Assembly: GCA_902388545.1 (NCBI GenBank)
Contig: CABMPS010000002.1
Span: 1-28,466 of the forward strand
Source of the DNA: an uncultured Collinsella sp.
Lineage (GTDB): Bacteria; Actinomycetota; Coriobacteriia; Coriobacteriales; Coriobacteriaceae
DNA: 28,466 bases
Reading direction: 5' to 3'
Shown piece by piece: positions 1 through 10,503 of this stretch. The notes beneath the pieces were generated by a model that was given only the letters and a program-made list of their open reading frames with translations, did not search any database and was not told the origin of the DNA. Within the stretch, counting starts at the first letter, position 1. Each line of letters starts with the position of its first letter. Both the position numbers and the translations under genes were made by a program.

Positions 1-1183
1 AATCGGAGCTGTCGCCCGAGTCGCTGGAGTCGTCCGAATCGTCCGAGCTGCCTGACGAAGTGGCGGTACCGTTAGCGTAGTCGTCGGACGTGTTGCTGTT
101 GAGGTCACCAATCGTGGAGCTAGTACCATCGGACATACCCATGGTATTGGGACCCTTGGGATCCTTGCCGGCGTCGACGCGCGCCATCATTTCCTTAAGC
201 TGGTCCTCGTAGACAAAGACGTAGCTCACGCCATCAATCATGGTGCTGTCATCGGCATACGAAGGCAGGTTAGCCGAGTAGATGCCATTGACGTCCATGC
301 CGCGCATGGCATTGACCGTAGACACGATATCCTGGACGCTCATATCGGTTACGAGCATATCCGACAGCGAATTAACGAGGTCGAAGACCTTGGTGGCATC
401 GAAGTTGTTGAGGATCTGGTTGGCGAGGGCGCCGAGTACCTGACGCTGATGGCGCATGCGCGTGTAGTCGCCATCGGCATAGATGTAGCGGCAGCGGGCG
501 TAGGTAAGGGCGGTCGCGCCATCCATATGCTGCTGACCGGCAGTAATCTTAATGTCGAGATGCTCGGGGTCGTCGACATCGTCGGTTGCGTTAATGTCGA
601 TACCGCCAACCGAATCGATGAGCGACTGCATACCGTCGAAGCTGACCTCGGCATAGTGGGAAATCTGAACACCGCACAGCTCGTTGACCGCCTGGACCAT
701 GGCTTCGGCGCCGCCGTAGGTATGGCAGGCGTTGATCTTCATGGTCGAGCCCTTGTACACGACCTTGGTGTCGCGCGGAATGGAGATGAGCGTCGCCTGC
801 TTTTGCGTGGGGTCGATGCGTGCCAGGATAATCGAGTCGGCACGATACGTATCCTCGCCCGGGCGACCATCGGTACCAAGGAGCAGCACGTAGAACGGGT
901 CTTTTGCCTCGTCGGTATCGACCAGAATCTGGCGCAGATTGTCGGTAATGACGTTGGAATCGCCGAGCTTGCCCATAATGGTGGCGAACCACAGGCCGGC
1001 GGCAGTCGTTGCGCTCAGCAGCACACCGAGCACGGCAATAAGCGCGACACGGCGAACTGTGTGGCCGCGACGGCGCTGACGGGCGCGCTCGGAATAGCGA
1101 GCGACGTTATCACGGCTATAGATCTTAGCCTGCGCGCCGGTCGAAGGTCTTCGGGATTCCGCAAGGGGCTTTTTCTTAAACAT
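1..1183 (-). CDS. LCP (LytR-CpsA-Psr) family wall-polymer ligase, 3' end cut off by window
   Basis: LCP enzymes attach undecaprenyl-linked glycopolymers (teichoic acid, capsule) to peptidoglycan on the outer face of the membrane. The frame runs open from ATG 1181-1183 to the window edge, giving at least 394 residues. Visible: a basic cytoplasmic N-terminus (about 1-43), one membrane helix (about 44-68), then the LCP domain with LLGTDGRPGEDTYRADSI (101-118), SIPRDT (134-139), NACHTYGG (151-158) and the R-x3-R-rich stretch around 241-247, all typical polyprenyl-phosphate-binding signatures. From about residue 355 the chain becomes a Ser/Asp/Gly-rich low-complexity tail that runs off the window; such tails are common in actinobacterial LCP proteins. 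The gene starts 12 bases after the murA stop and is probably co-transcribed with it. An earlier ATG overlapping the murA stop ends after six codons. Family assignment is firm; the polymer handled is unknown. Confidence 0.9.
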   Translation of the reverse strand, partial: MFKKKPLAESRRPSTGAQAKIYSRDNVARYSERARQRRRGHTVRRVALIAVLGVLLSATTAAGLWFATIMGKLGDSNVITDNLRQILVDTDEAKDPFYVLLLGTDGRPGEDTYRADSIILARIDPTQKQATLISIPRDTKVVYKGSTMKINACHTYGGAEAMVQAVNELCGVQISHYAEVSFDGMQSLIDSVGGIDINATDDVDDPEHLDIKITAGQQHMDGATALTYARCRYIYADGDYTRMRHQRQVLGALANQILNNFDATKVFDLVNSLSDMLVTDMSVQDIVSTVNAMRGMDVNGIYSANLPSYADDSTMIDGVSYVFVYEDQLKEMMARVDAGKDPKGPNTMGMSDGTSSTIGDLNSNTSDDYANGTATSSGSSDDSDDSSDSGDSSD

Positions 1184-1195
1184 AGGCAACCTGCA

Positions 1196-2479
1196 TTAGT
1201 AGATAACGGGATCGGGGACAGTGGCGTGCTCGACGTGAGCGCCAAGCGCCTGCAGCTTTTCGACAAACTGCTCATAGCCGCGCTTGATGTGATGGATCGC
1301 CGATACCTCAGTCGTGCCATCGGCGATCAGACCGGCGACAACGAGAGCTGCGCCACCACGAAGATCCGGTGAGGTTACCTGAGCGCCGGAGAAGCCCTTG
1401 ACGCCGTGAATCATGGCATGGTGGCTCTCGATGCGAATATCGGCACCCATGCGCACCAGCTCGGATGCAAACATAAAGCGATTCTCGAAGATATTCTCGG
1501 TGATAACGGAGCTGCCGTCGGCCAGGGCGGAGAGCACCATGATCTGCGCCTGCATGTCCGTCGGGAAGCCGGGGAACGGAAGCGTCTGGATGTCGACCGG
1601 CTTGATGCGCTCGGCGCGATTCACGTGAACGCCGTCGTCGGTACGCTCGCAATCGATGCCCATGAGCTCCATCTTCTTGAGCACCATACCCAAGTGAATG
1701 GGGCAAAAGCCCGTGACATCGACACCGCGATCGTCGGCCATCAACGCACCGGCAACGATAAAGGTACCGGCCTCGATGCGGTCGCCCACCACGCGATGGG
1801 TAACGGGATGGAGCTCTTCCACGCCTTCGATAGTCACGACGGGCGTACCGGCGCCAACAATCTTGGCGCCCATCTCGTTGAGCATGTTGGCAAGATCGAC
1901 GATCTCGGGCTCGCGGGCGGCATTGTCGATAACCGTGGTACCCTTCGCGCGCACGGATGCCATAATGAGGTTCTCGGTCGCACCGACACTGGCGAACTCG
2001 AGCGTGACGGTGGTACCGCGCAGACCTTGGGGCGCATTAGCGTTGATGTAACCGTGGGCGGTATCAAACTCAACGCCCAGGGCCTCGAGACCCAGAATGT
2101 GCATATCGATCTTGCGAGCACCCAGGTTGCAGCCGCCCGGCATGGCGATCTTGGCGCGATGGAAGCGGCCCAGCAGGGGTCCCATGACGGCGGTGGAAGC
2201 ACGCATCTTAGCGACGAGCTCGTAGGGGGCCTCCCAAGAATCGACCTGAGAGGTATCAATCTCGAGTGTGTGCTCGTCGAGAACATCGATCGTAGCGCCC
2301 ATGCCCTTGAGCACCTTGCCCATCACGTGGACATCGGAAATATCGGGCACGTTCTGCAGCGTCGTCTTGCCCGGCGCCAGAAGCGTTGCCGCCATGAGTT
2401 TGAGTGCGGAGTTCTTGGCGCCCGAAATGGGCACGGAGCCTCCGATGGCGTGGCCACCCTCAACGCGGATAATATCCAA
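1196..2479 (-). CDS. murA: UDP-N-acetylglucosamine 1-carboxyvinyltransferase, TTG start
   Basis: MurA transfers enolpyruvate from PEP to UDP-GlcNAc, the first committed step of cytoplasmic peptidoglycan synthesis. The 427-residue product has the normal family length. The N-terminus MDIIRVEGG...[10 protein letters not shown] carries the conserved Lys22-Asn23 pair, and the catalytic loop [14 protein letters not shown] has the PEP-reactive Cys at position 117, so the enzyme should be fosfomycin-sensitive (inference from Cys, not Asp). The start is TTG (2477-2479): an in-frame TAG lies two codons upstream, no ATG fits the family N-terminus, and AAAGGG sits six bases before the TTG. It follows the atp operon, separated from atpC by a strong hairpin whose U-run touches its ribosome-binding site; the same atp-murA order is known in other actinobacteria. 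Identification is very secure. Confidence 0.97.
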   Translation of the reverse strand: MDIIRVEGGHAIGGSVPISGAKNSALKLMAATLLAPGKTTLQNVPDISDVHVMGKVLKGMGATIDVLDEHTLEIDTSQVDSWEAPYELVAKMRASTAVMGPLLGRFHRAKIAMPGGCNLGARKIDMHILGLEALGVEFDTAHGYINANAPQGLRGTTVTLEFASVGATENLIMASVRAKGTTVIDNAAREPEIVDLANMLNEMGAKIVGAGTPVVTIEGVEELHPVTHRVVGDRIEAGTFIVAGALMADDRGVDVTGFCPIHLGMVLKKMELMGIDCERTDDGVHVNRAERIKPVDIQTLPFPGFPTDMQAQIMVLSALADGSSVITENIFENRFMFASELVRMGADIRIESHHAMIHGVKGFSGAQVTSPDLRGGAALVVAGLIADGTTEVSAIHHIKRGYEQFVEKLQALGAHVEHATVPDPVIY

Positions 2480-2491
2480 GGTCTACCCTTT
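2480..2491 (-). promoter_or_regulatory. murA ribosome-binding site deciding the TTG start
   Basis: On the minus strand AAAGGG (2486-2491) is followed by a six-base spacer and then TTG. The spacer contains an in-frame TAG, so translation of the MurA frame cannot begin further upstream. The site begins two bases after the T-run of the preceding terminator-like hairpin. Confidence 0.75.
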
Positions 2492-2492
2492 C

Positions 2493-2531
2493 AAAAAGCA
2501 TGCCCGGGATGGCTGAGCCATCCCGGGCATG
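2493..2531 (-). terminator. intrinsic terminator of the atp operon, in front of murA
   Basis: The arms 2517-2531 and 2499-2513 form a perfect 15-bp GC-rich stem with a three-base loop. On the minus strand it is followed by GCTTTTT, a classical Rho-independent layout. A smaller hairpin (2536-2553, five base pairs GTTCG/CGAAC) lies between it and the atpC stop. Because murA's ribosome-binding site starts immediately afterwards, murA must rely on read-through or on a promoter inside the end of the atp operon. Confidence 0.88.
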
Positions 2532-2567
2532 ATGTGTTCGCAAATGGTCGAACGCTAAATCGTTTGA

Positions 2568-2960
2568 CTATTGGGCAAGCTTGAGCTTACACCATGCGAT
2601 TTCATTATAGAGGTAGGCGCGGCGTGCATCATCCTCCGACAAATTACCCAGCTTCTCTTCAAAACCTTGAATATCAGCTTTAAGCTTGTCGGCATCGACG
2701 GTCGCCAAATCGCAAGCGCGCTCGGCGAGAACGGTCACGACATCGTCCGCAACCTGGGCATAGCCGCCGGCCACGGCAAACGTGTGGTCGACAGTGCCCA
2801 TGGCCTTATCGGAAACGCGAACGTAACCGCGGTCGATCGTGCAGATCTCGCTGGAGTGAGCAGGCAGAACGCCAAACTCGCCATCCGTGGACGGAATCGA
2901 CACAAACGCAGCGTCGCCCTCATAGGCGCAGCTCACGGGGCACACGATGCGGATACGCAT
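2568..2960 (-). CDS. atpC: F1Fo ATP synthase epsilon subunit
   Basis: Epsilon is the central-stalk subunit that couples the c-ring to gamma and can inhibit ATP hydrolysis through its C-terminal helices. The 130 residues match the family length. The N-terminal beta-sandwich is recognisable from IPSTDGEFGVLPAHSS (about 22-37) and from FAVAGGYAQVADDVVTVLAE (about 61-80). The C-terminal part (about 85-130) is charged and helical, with the family's RA-type segment (DARRAYLYNEIA). It is the last gene of the atp operon, three bases after the atpD stop, and is followed by the strong terminator. Confidence 0.95.
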   Translation of the reverse strand: MRIRIVCPVSCAYEGDAAFVSIPSTDGEFGVLPAHSSEICTIDRGYVRVSDKAMGTVDHTFAVAGGYAQVADDVVTVLAERACDLATVDADKLKADIQGFEEKLGNLSEDDARRAYLYNEIAWCKLKLAQ

Positions 2961-2963
2961 AAC

Positions 2964-5326
<2,363 letters not shown>

Positions 5327-5331
5327 GGGGC

Positions 5332-6930
5332 TTAGTTCTCCTCTGATCCAGAAACATCCGAATGGTGCTTGGCCATGAACTGCTGCTTGAAGTCGCCGAT
5401 GACGCGCAAGAGCTCAGCCTTGGTGTCATCATCGATCTTCTTGGCGCGAACCTTGTCGAGCAGCGAGCCAAAGCCATTGTCCATGTACTCGATGAGCTCG
5501 GCACGGAAAGGCAGCACGTCGGCAATCTCCAGGTCATCCAGGAAGCCCTCGTTGCCAGCGAACAGCGTAACGATCTGCTCGCCAACCTCAAACGGCTTGT
5601 AGCGCGGCTGCTTCAGGAGCTCAGTCATGCGAGCGCCGTGGGTAAGCTGCTTTTGCGTGGCCTCGTCGAGGTCGGAGCCGAACTGCGTGAAGCCGGCGAG
5701 CTCCTGGTACGAAGCAAGATCCAGACGGAGGTTGCCGGCGACCTGCTTCATGGCCTTGGTCTGTGCGTCGCCACCGACGCGGGACACGGAAATGCCCACG
5801 TCGACTGCCGGGCGCTGGCCCTGGAAGAAGAGCTCGGACTGCAGGTAGATCTGACCATCGGTAATGGAAATGACGTTGGTCGGAATGTAGGCCGAGACGT
5901 CGCCGTCCTGGGTCTCGATGATCGGAAGAGCCGTCATGGAGCCATAACCGTTCTTCTTGGACATCTTGACGGCACGTTCGAGCAGGCGAGAGTGCAGGTA
6001 GAAGATGTCGCCAGGATAGGCCTCGCGTCCGGGCGGACGATGCAGCGTCAGCGACATCTGACGGTAGGCCACGGCCTGCTTGGACAGGTCATCGTAGATG
6101 ACGAGCACGTGACCGCCGGGGTTGGTCTCGCTGGCGGGCTTGCCGTCCTCGCCGTTGTACATGAAGAACTCGCCGATAGCGGCACCGGCCATAGGCGCGA
6201 TGTACTGCATAGGGGCGGAATCGGCAGCGGTGGCCGAAACGATGATGGTGTAGTCGAGCGCACCGTGCTGAGCGAGGGTCTCGCGGATGTTGGCAACCGT
6301 GGAGGCCTTCTGGCCGATAGCGACATAGATGCAGACCATGCCCTTGCCGCGCTGGTTGAGGATAGCGTCGATGGCGATGGCGGTCTTACCGGTCTTACGG
6401 TCGCCGATGATGAGCTCACGCTGACCGCGGCCAATAGGCACCATGGAGTCGATAGCGAGCAGACCGGTCTGAACCGGCTCACACACCGGGGTACGGTCGA
6501 TGACGCCGGGGGCCTTGAACTCGATGGGGCGACGGCGCGTGGCGACGATGTCGCCCAGGCCGTCGATGGGCTGGCCGAGCGGATTGACGACGCGGCCGAG
6601 CATGGCGCGGCTCACAGGGATATCCATAATGCGACCAGTGGTGCGGCACTCGTCGCCTTCCTTGATGGAGTCGACGGCACCAAACAGAACGGCGCCGACC
6701 TCGTCACGGTCAAGGTTCTGGGCAAGGCCGAAGACGGTCTCACCGGTATCGGAGCTCTTGAACTCCAGAAGCTCGCCTGCCATGGCGCTCTTAAGGCCGG
6801 AGACGCGCGCGATGCCGTCGCCTACCTCGTCGACCGTTGAAACCTCATGCGTATCGACCGTCGCGGAGAGGCTCGTGAGCTGCTCCTGCAGTTTCTTGGC
6901 GATATCCTGGGCATTGAGGGTTTCGGACAT
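5332..6930 (-). CDS. atpA: F1 ATP synthase alpha subunit
   Basis: Alpha forms the non-catalytic nucleotide sites and supplies the arginine finger to beta. The 532-residue product is a little longer than the usual 500-515, mostly through its tail and a small expansion around ASETNPGGH (266-274). The Walker A loop GDRKTGKT is at 176-183 and the arginine finger lies in [10 protein letters not shown] (381-390, Arg384). Its ATG overlaps the atpH stop as TAATG, so the two are translationally coupled. Confidence 0.98.
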   Translation of the reverse strand: MSETLNAQDIAKKLQEQLTSLSATVDTHEVSTVDEVGDGIARVSGLKSAMAGELLEFKSSDTGETVFGLAQNLDRDEVGAVLFGAVDSIKEGDECRTTGRIMDIPVSRAMLGRVVNPLGQPIDGLGDIVATRRRPIEFKAPGVIDRTPVCEPVQTGLLAIDSMVPIGRGQRELIIGDRKTGKTAIAIDAILNQRGKGMVCIYVAIGQKASTVANIRETLAQHGALDYTIIVSATAADSAPMQYIAPMAGAAIGEFFMYNGEDGKPASETNPGGHVLVIYDDLSKQAVAYRQMSLTLHRPPGREAYPGDIFYLHSRLLERAVKMSKKNGYGSMTALPIIETQDGDVSAYIPTNVISITDGQIYLQSELFFQGQRPAVDVGISVSRVGGDAQTKAMKQVAGNLRLDLASYQELAGFTQFGSDLDEATQKQLTHGARMTELLKQPRYKPFEVGEQIVTLFAGNEGFLDDLEIADVLPFRAELIEYMDNGFGSLLDKVRAKKIDDDTKAELLRVIGDFKQQFMAKHHSDVSGSEEN

Positions 6931-7406
6931 TAGGCTTCACCTCCGTACGAATTAGCAGAGTTTGCGAGGGTCTCCTGCGCGATGCGCAGCTGCGTCTTGA
7001 CGGAAATGTCACGACGCTCGCCGCGGGCCTCGAGCACCAGGCCACCCACGATAGACGGGTCGACCTGCTCGATAAGGAATACCTTGCGGCCGAAGTCCTG
7101 CTCGCATTTCTTAGTGATGGTTTGACGCAGCTCGTCGTCGAGCGGGATCGCCGTGGTGACGGTCACGCCCACTACATCCTCGTCTTCCTCGGCAACATAC
7201 TTAAAGGCAGCTGCCACCTTGGGAAGAAGGTCGAGCTGGTCGCGCTTGGACATGGTGTCGAGCACGGCGATGATCTCGGGGCTGGCAGAAGCCAGGCGCT
7301 CGATCATCTCGAGGTCCTCGAACACATGGCTCTCGGCCTTGGCGGCTTCCAGAAGGGAGCGCGCGTAGGTCTCGAGCACCTTGTCCTGATAGCGGCTAGT
7401 CGGCAT
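6930..7406 (-). CDS. atpH: F1 ATP synthase delta subunit (OSCP)
   Basis: Delta ties the peripheral b-stalk to the top of F1. The 158 residues are shorter than the usual 175-185. The N-terminal helical bundle is recognisable from [12 protein letters not shown] (about 14-25), and the C-terminal strand from [21 protein letters not shown] (about 115-135), the most conserved delta motif. The ATG lies 11 bases inside the atpF coding end, and the stop overlaps atpA's start, so translation is coupled on both sides. Position alone would support the call. Confidence 0.95.
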   Translation of the reverse strand: MPTSRYQDKVLETYARSLLEAAKAESHVFEDLEMIERLASASPEIIAVLDTMSKRDQLDLLPKVAAAFKYVAEEDEDVVGVTVTTAIPLDDELRQTITKKCEQDFGRKVFLIEQVDPSIVGGLVLEARGERRDISVKTQLRIAQETLANSANSYGGEA

Positions 7407-7998
7407 TCAGGCTACCTGCTTCCTGGATGTAGCGCTCGATGAGCTTCTTCTGCTCGGCCTCGTCCTCGAGTGCCTCGCCCACGATCTTGGTGGCGACGGC
7501 AACGGACAGGTCGGCGATGGAGCTCGCGGCACCGGCGTAGATGGACTTGCGCTCGTCCTCGACGGTCGTATGGGCCTTGGCGATGATCTCCTCGGCCTCC
7601 TTGTGAGCAGCCTCGATGATACGGGCGCGCTCGGACTCGGCGTCCTTACGGGCCTCGAGAACGATGTCGGCAGCCTGACGACGGGCGTCGGTGACGATCG
7701 AGTCGGACTCAGCGCGCTTGGCGATAGCCTCCTGCTTGGTCTTCTCGGCCTCGTCGAGGCTCTCCTCGATCTTCTTGCCGCGCTCCTCCATGGTTTTCAT
7801 GATGCCCGGCAGGGCGACCTTGGCCAGCACGATCCAGATAATCAGGAAGGCGATAAGCGCCGGGATGAACTCCGCCATCTTAGGGATGAGGATGTCCGCA
7901 CCGGCAGCGCCGTCCTCAGCGAACGCGGAAACCGGCATGAGCAGCGCGGCCGCGGACGCGGAGAGTGCGATCGCGCTCTTCTGGGATGAAAGATTCAT
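7396..7998 (-). CDS. atpF: Fo ATP synthase b subunit with a signal-peptide-like N-terminus
   Basis: The b subunit forms the membrane-anchored peripheral stalk. Of 200 residues, the membrane helix is at about 42-63 and is followed by a long charged coiled coil (about 65-175), as expected. Unusually, about 30 residues precede the membrane helix and look like a cleavable Sec signal peptide: polar start MNLSSQKS, Ala/Leu-rich core 9-21, then PVSAFA-ED with a possible signal-peptidase site after residue 27. ATG 7996-7998 has GGAG eight bases upstream, while the internal ATGs at residues 21 and 41 lack ribosome-binding sites, so the long form is preferred. The gene lies between atpE and atpH in the normal order. 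Confidence 0.95.
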   Translation of the reverse strand: MNLSSQKSAIALSASAAALLMPVSAFAEDGAAGADILIPKMAEFIPALIAFLIIWIVLAKVALPGIMKTMEERGKKIEESLDEAEKTKQEAIAKRAESDSIVTDARRQAADIVLEARKDAESERARIIEAAHKEAEEIIAKAHTTVEDERKSIYAGAASSIADLSVAVATKIVGEALEDEAEQKKLIERYIQEAGSLNAD

Positions 7999-8013
7999 AC
8001 TTGACGCTCCGTG

Positions 8014-8208
8014 CTATTTAACGATCAGCGCGACAACGAAGCCGATCAGAGCCAGAGCCTCGCCGAAGGCGGAGCCCATGATGAAGACGGTGAACACGCG
8101 GCCCTGGACCTCAGGCTGACGGGCCATAGCACCCGTAGCACCCAGAGCAGACAGGCCGATAGCAAGACCAGCGCCGATAACACCGAGACCGTAACCGATA
8201 ACTCCCAC
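8014..8208 (-). CDS. atpE: Fo ATP synthase c subunit (proteolipid), GTG start
   Basis: The c subunit forms the rotor ring that carries the coupling ion across the membrane. It has 64 residues, short for the family (usually 70-85): two membrane helices joined by the polar RQPE loop (30-33). The ion-binding carboxylate is Glu50 in MGSAFGEALALIGFV. The Gln of helix 1 and the Ser/Thr after the Glu that mark sodium-binding c rings are replaced by Ile15 and Ala51-Leu52, so proton coupling is inferred. The start is GTG (8206-8208) behind a strong AAAGGAGG; an in-frame TAA nine codons upstream excludes an earlier start. Confidence 0.96.
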   Translation of the reverse strand: MGVIGYGLGVIGAGLAIGLSALGATGAMARQPEVQGRVFTVFIMGSAFGEALALIGFVVALIVK

Positions 8209-8332
8209 GATTCCTCCTTTGTCGTGCGTGTCTTATTTCACGCAGGATAACCTTTTTATAACTGCCGGGCTCCATGGGTACGGGCACCGGCGGTTTAACG
8301 AATTGCCTTACCTTTAAGGCGCGAACGGAAGG
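8209..8332 (-). promoter_or_regulatory. 124-bp atpB-atpE intercistronic leader with strong ribosome-binding site
   Basis: This is the only long gap in an otherwise tightly packed operon. It contains a potential GCCGG/CCGGC stem and ends in AAAGGAGGAATC before the GTG of atpE, the best ribosome-binding site of the operon. In E. coli the atpE leader is a known translation enhancer that raises c-subunit synthesis to match the ring stoichiometry; the same role is inferred here from position only. Confidence 0.45.
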
Positions 8333-9136
8333 CTACTCCTCCTCCGCGACCTCCTCTGCCTCGGAGACATACACGGCGGTAAGGACCGTGAAGACGTAAG
8401 CCTGGATGGCGCCGACCACAAGCTCGATCGCATAGATCAGGATGAGGATGGCAAGCCAGGCCAGCGAAGGCAGGGCGCCGACGGCGTGGGCCGCGGAAAC
8501 CTGCTGAAGCAGCGGCTGCATGAACATGCTCGCCATGATGGCGAACGAGCCCATGACCACGTGTCCTGCGAACATGTTGCAGAACAGACGGACGGCGAGC
8601 GTGATGAGGCGCAGGAAGGTCGAGAAAAGCTCGACGACCCACACGAGCACGTTCATCGGGAAGCTCACGCCCTGCGGGGCGAGGCTCTTGATGTAGCCGA
8701 TCACGCCGTGAGCCTTGCATCCGTAGTAGATGAAGTACACGAAGGCGAAAATGGCGAGTGCGGCGGTGGAGCCGATTGCACCGGTGCCGGGCTTCATTCC
8801 CGGGATCAGGCCGATCATGTTATTGATCAGGATGAACAGGAAAAGCGAGCACAGGAACGGGAAGTGCTTCTTCCAGTTCTCACCCACGACGCCCTTGCCG
8901 ATATCGTTCTCGACGTACTCGATGATGTACTCGAAACCGTTGACGAAGAAGCCCTTGGGAACCAGGGTCTGCTTCTTCTTGAACACGGCCAGGACGATCA
9001 GGAGCACGATCGTGGAGACGATCAGCCAAAACGAGTACTGCGTGATGCCGCAGCTCAGATCGCCCACGACAGGGGTGGAGCTGAACTCGCTGACCAGATG
9101 ATTAATCTCATCAGGCAGCTTTTCAAAAATTTCCAC
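8333..9136 (-). CDS. atpB: Fo ATP synthase a subunit, GTG start
   Basis: Subunit a forms the two half-channels next to the c ring. The 267-residue polytopic protein has about five to six hydrophobic segments (33-51, 93-112, 122-140, 160-180, 190-210, 225-257). The essential arginine is Arg183 in AVRLFCNMFAGH, the diagnostic RLFxNM motif. The C-terminal helix carries ELVVGAIQAYVFTVL, also diagnostic, and ends in an acidic tail (SEAEEVAEEE). The start is GTG 9134-9136 with GAAAGG upstream. It is three bases behind the atpI-like gene. Confidence 0.96.
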   Translation of the reverse strand: MEIFEKLPDEINHLVSEFSSTPVVGDLSCGITQYSFWLIVSTIVLLIVLAVFKKKQTLVPKGFFVNGFEYIIEYVENDIGKGVVGENWKKHFPFLCSLFLFILINNMIGLIPGMKPGTGAIGSTAALAIFAFVYFIYYGCKAHGVIGYIKSLAPQGVSFPMNVLVWVVELFSTFLRLITLAVRLFCNMFAGHVVMGSFAIMASMFMQPLLQQVSAAHAVGALPSLAWLAILILIYAIELVVGAIQAYVFTVLTAVYVSEAEEVAEEE

Positions 9137-9139
9137 GAC

Positions 9140-9463
9140 TTACCTTTCGACCTCATGAGGATCTCGCAGCGCCTTGGCGACGCGAACCGTGCAGGCGGCC
9201 ATAAAGGCCACGAAGCCGATCGCCTCGCCCAGGAGGAACATGCGAAATGCCTCTCCGAACAACACAAACACAACCAAGGTAAAGACGAGCAGGGCGATTG
9301 CCGAGACCGCCAGACTCACCATACCCTTGAGCATGTCCGCATTCTGTCTATCGTCAAGAACCGGCTTGAGCGTAAAGACAAAGGGAAGGAAGGCAATTGC
9401 GCCCGCGATGGCGCCTGCAACGATAGCGAGCAGATCGGCTATCTGAAACACTGGCGTCCTCAC
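9140..9463 (-). CDS. small membrane protein, AtpI-like, first gene of atp operon
   Basis: The product has 107 residues and three clear hydrophobic segments (about 8-30, 44-70 and 75-96), with polar DDRQNAD and basic RVAKALRDPHEVER parts between and after. Sequence conservation in AtpI proteins is low; the call rests on size, topology and its place directly before atpB, where AtpI (a c-ring assembly or magnesium-related accessory protein) is normally encoded. The start is uncertain: GTG 9461-9463 lies very close to AAGGAAA, while GTG 9449-9451, four codons later, has GAGG at good distance. Either gives nearly the same protein. Confidence 0.7.
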   Translation of the reverse strand: MRTPVFQIADLLAIVAGAIAGAIAFLPFVFTLKPVLDDRQNADMLKGMVSLAVSAIALLVFTLVVFVLFGEAFRMFLLGEAIGFVAFMAACTVRVAKALRDPHEVER

Positions 9464-9513
9464 TTTCCTTTTTTAACGCTTCCCAGAACAGTTCCCGCCA
9501 AACATTGGTGACT

Positions 9514-9541
9514 ATTGTACGAGCCAATCGCTAAAGTACAA
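9514..9541 (-). promoter_or_regulatory. candidate promoter of the atp operon
   Basis: On the minus strand TTGTAC (9536-9541) and TACAAT (9514-9519) are 16 bases apart, about 50 bases before the first gene. The -10 matches five of six consensus positions, the -35 only three. The remainder of the upp-atp gap (9545-9732) is AT-richer than its surroundings and shows no gene or clear terminator; a small hairpin AACCGA/TCGGTT overlaps the -35 side. Confidence 0.45.
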
Positions 9542-9732
9542 CCGAAAAAGCATCGGTTAATACGCACCTGTTCGTTTTCTTAAGACCTTCTTTATGCCGC
9601 AGGTAGGTAATACGTTTTTCTCGAACCCCTCTGGGCTAAACGTCCGTTAACAGGAGTGCGCGTGGACGTCTTTTGCTCGCCCGCGCGCACCATTTCTTCG
9701 TATTTGTGACCGTAGCCGACAAGGCCCGACGA

Positions 9733-10380
9733 CTAGAGCGTGCCGTAGATGCGGTCGCCGGCGTCGCCCAGGCCGGGAACGATGTAGGCGGCCTCGTTGA
9801 GATGGTCATCGATGGCGCACGTATAAATATGTACGTCAGGATCCTTCTCGGTCAGCGACTTGAGGCCCTCGGGCGCGGCGACGATGCACAGCATGCGGAT
9901 GTCCTTGACACCGCGCTCGCGCAGGTAGCTGATAGCCATCTCGGCCGAACCGCCCGTGGCGAGCATGGGGTCGACAACCAGGCAGATACGCTGGTCGATA
10001 TCCTTGGGCATCTTGCAGTAATACTCATGCGGCTCGTGGGTGACCTCGTCGCGCTCCATGCCGATGTGGCCCACGCGGGCAGAGGGTACCAGGTCGAGGA
10101 TGCCGTCGACCATGCCAAGACCCGCACGCAGGATGGGAACGATGGCGAGCTTCTTGCCGGCAAGCTGCTTAAACGTGGCGGTGGTGATGGGGGTCTCGAC
10201 TTCGACGTCTTCCATAGGCAGGTCGCGCATGGCCTCGTAGCCGTCAAAGAGCGCAAGCTCGCGCACGAGCTGGCGGAACTGGTTGGTGCCGGTGTTTTTA
10301 TCGCGCAGGATCGACAGCTTGTGCTGAACGAGCGGGTGATCGACAAGCGTCACACGGGACGCATCATAGGTGACGGTCAT
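9733..10380 (-). CDS. upp: uracil phosphoribosyltransferase
   Basis: UPRTase salvages uracil with PRPP to UMP in the cytoplasm. The start chosen is ATG 10378-10380, giving 215 residues beginning [20 protein letters not shown], matching the family; a longer open frame reaching 10449 has no family similarity in its first 23 codons. The PRPP loop [12 protein letters not shown] is at 135-146, the LRAGLGM motif at 84-90 and the uracil-binding tail [14 protein letters not shown] at 201-214. AAAGGGG lies about ten bases upstream. It follows glpK by 123 bases; a GGCCG/CGGCC hairpin stands in that gap just before the ribosome-binding site. Confidence 0.96.
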   Translation of the reverse strand: MTVTYDASRVTLVDHPLVQHKLSILRDKNTGTNQFRQLVRELALFDGYEAMRDLPMEDVEVETPITTATFKQLAGKKLAIVPILRAGLGMVDGILDLVPSARVGHIGMERDEVTHEPHEYYCKMPKDIDQRICLVVDPMLATGGSAEMAISYLRERGVKDIRMLCIVAAPEGLKSLTEKDPDVHIYTCAIDDHLNEAAYIVPGLGDAGDRIYGTL

Positions 10381-10503
10381 GGGTTGATTGCCCCTTTCGT
10401 TGCGGCCGCAAAACGGCCTTGCTGACAAGGCGCGCAGCAATGTCGCCACCGCACGCCATGCATTAGTTTAGCGGTTTGTTGTATCGAGCAGCCCATCGCG
10501 GCT

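Noticed and set aside
449..1372. Long plus-strand open frames opposite the LCP, murA, atp, prfA and ubiD-type genes
   Set aside because: They mirror GC-rich minus-strand genes, have no ribosome-binding sites or recognisable domains, and the opposite frames are unmistakable conserved proteins.
9540..9730. GGTTCGA-containing stretch in the upp-atp gap considered as a tRNA or small RNA
   Set aside because: Only the T-arm-like motif is present; no acceptor, D or anticodon arm can be drawn.
10381..10449. N-terminal extension of upp by 23 codons
   Set aside because: The family begins at [10 protein letters not shown]; the extension covers the ribosome-binding site and shows no similarity.
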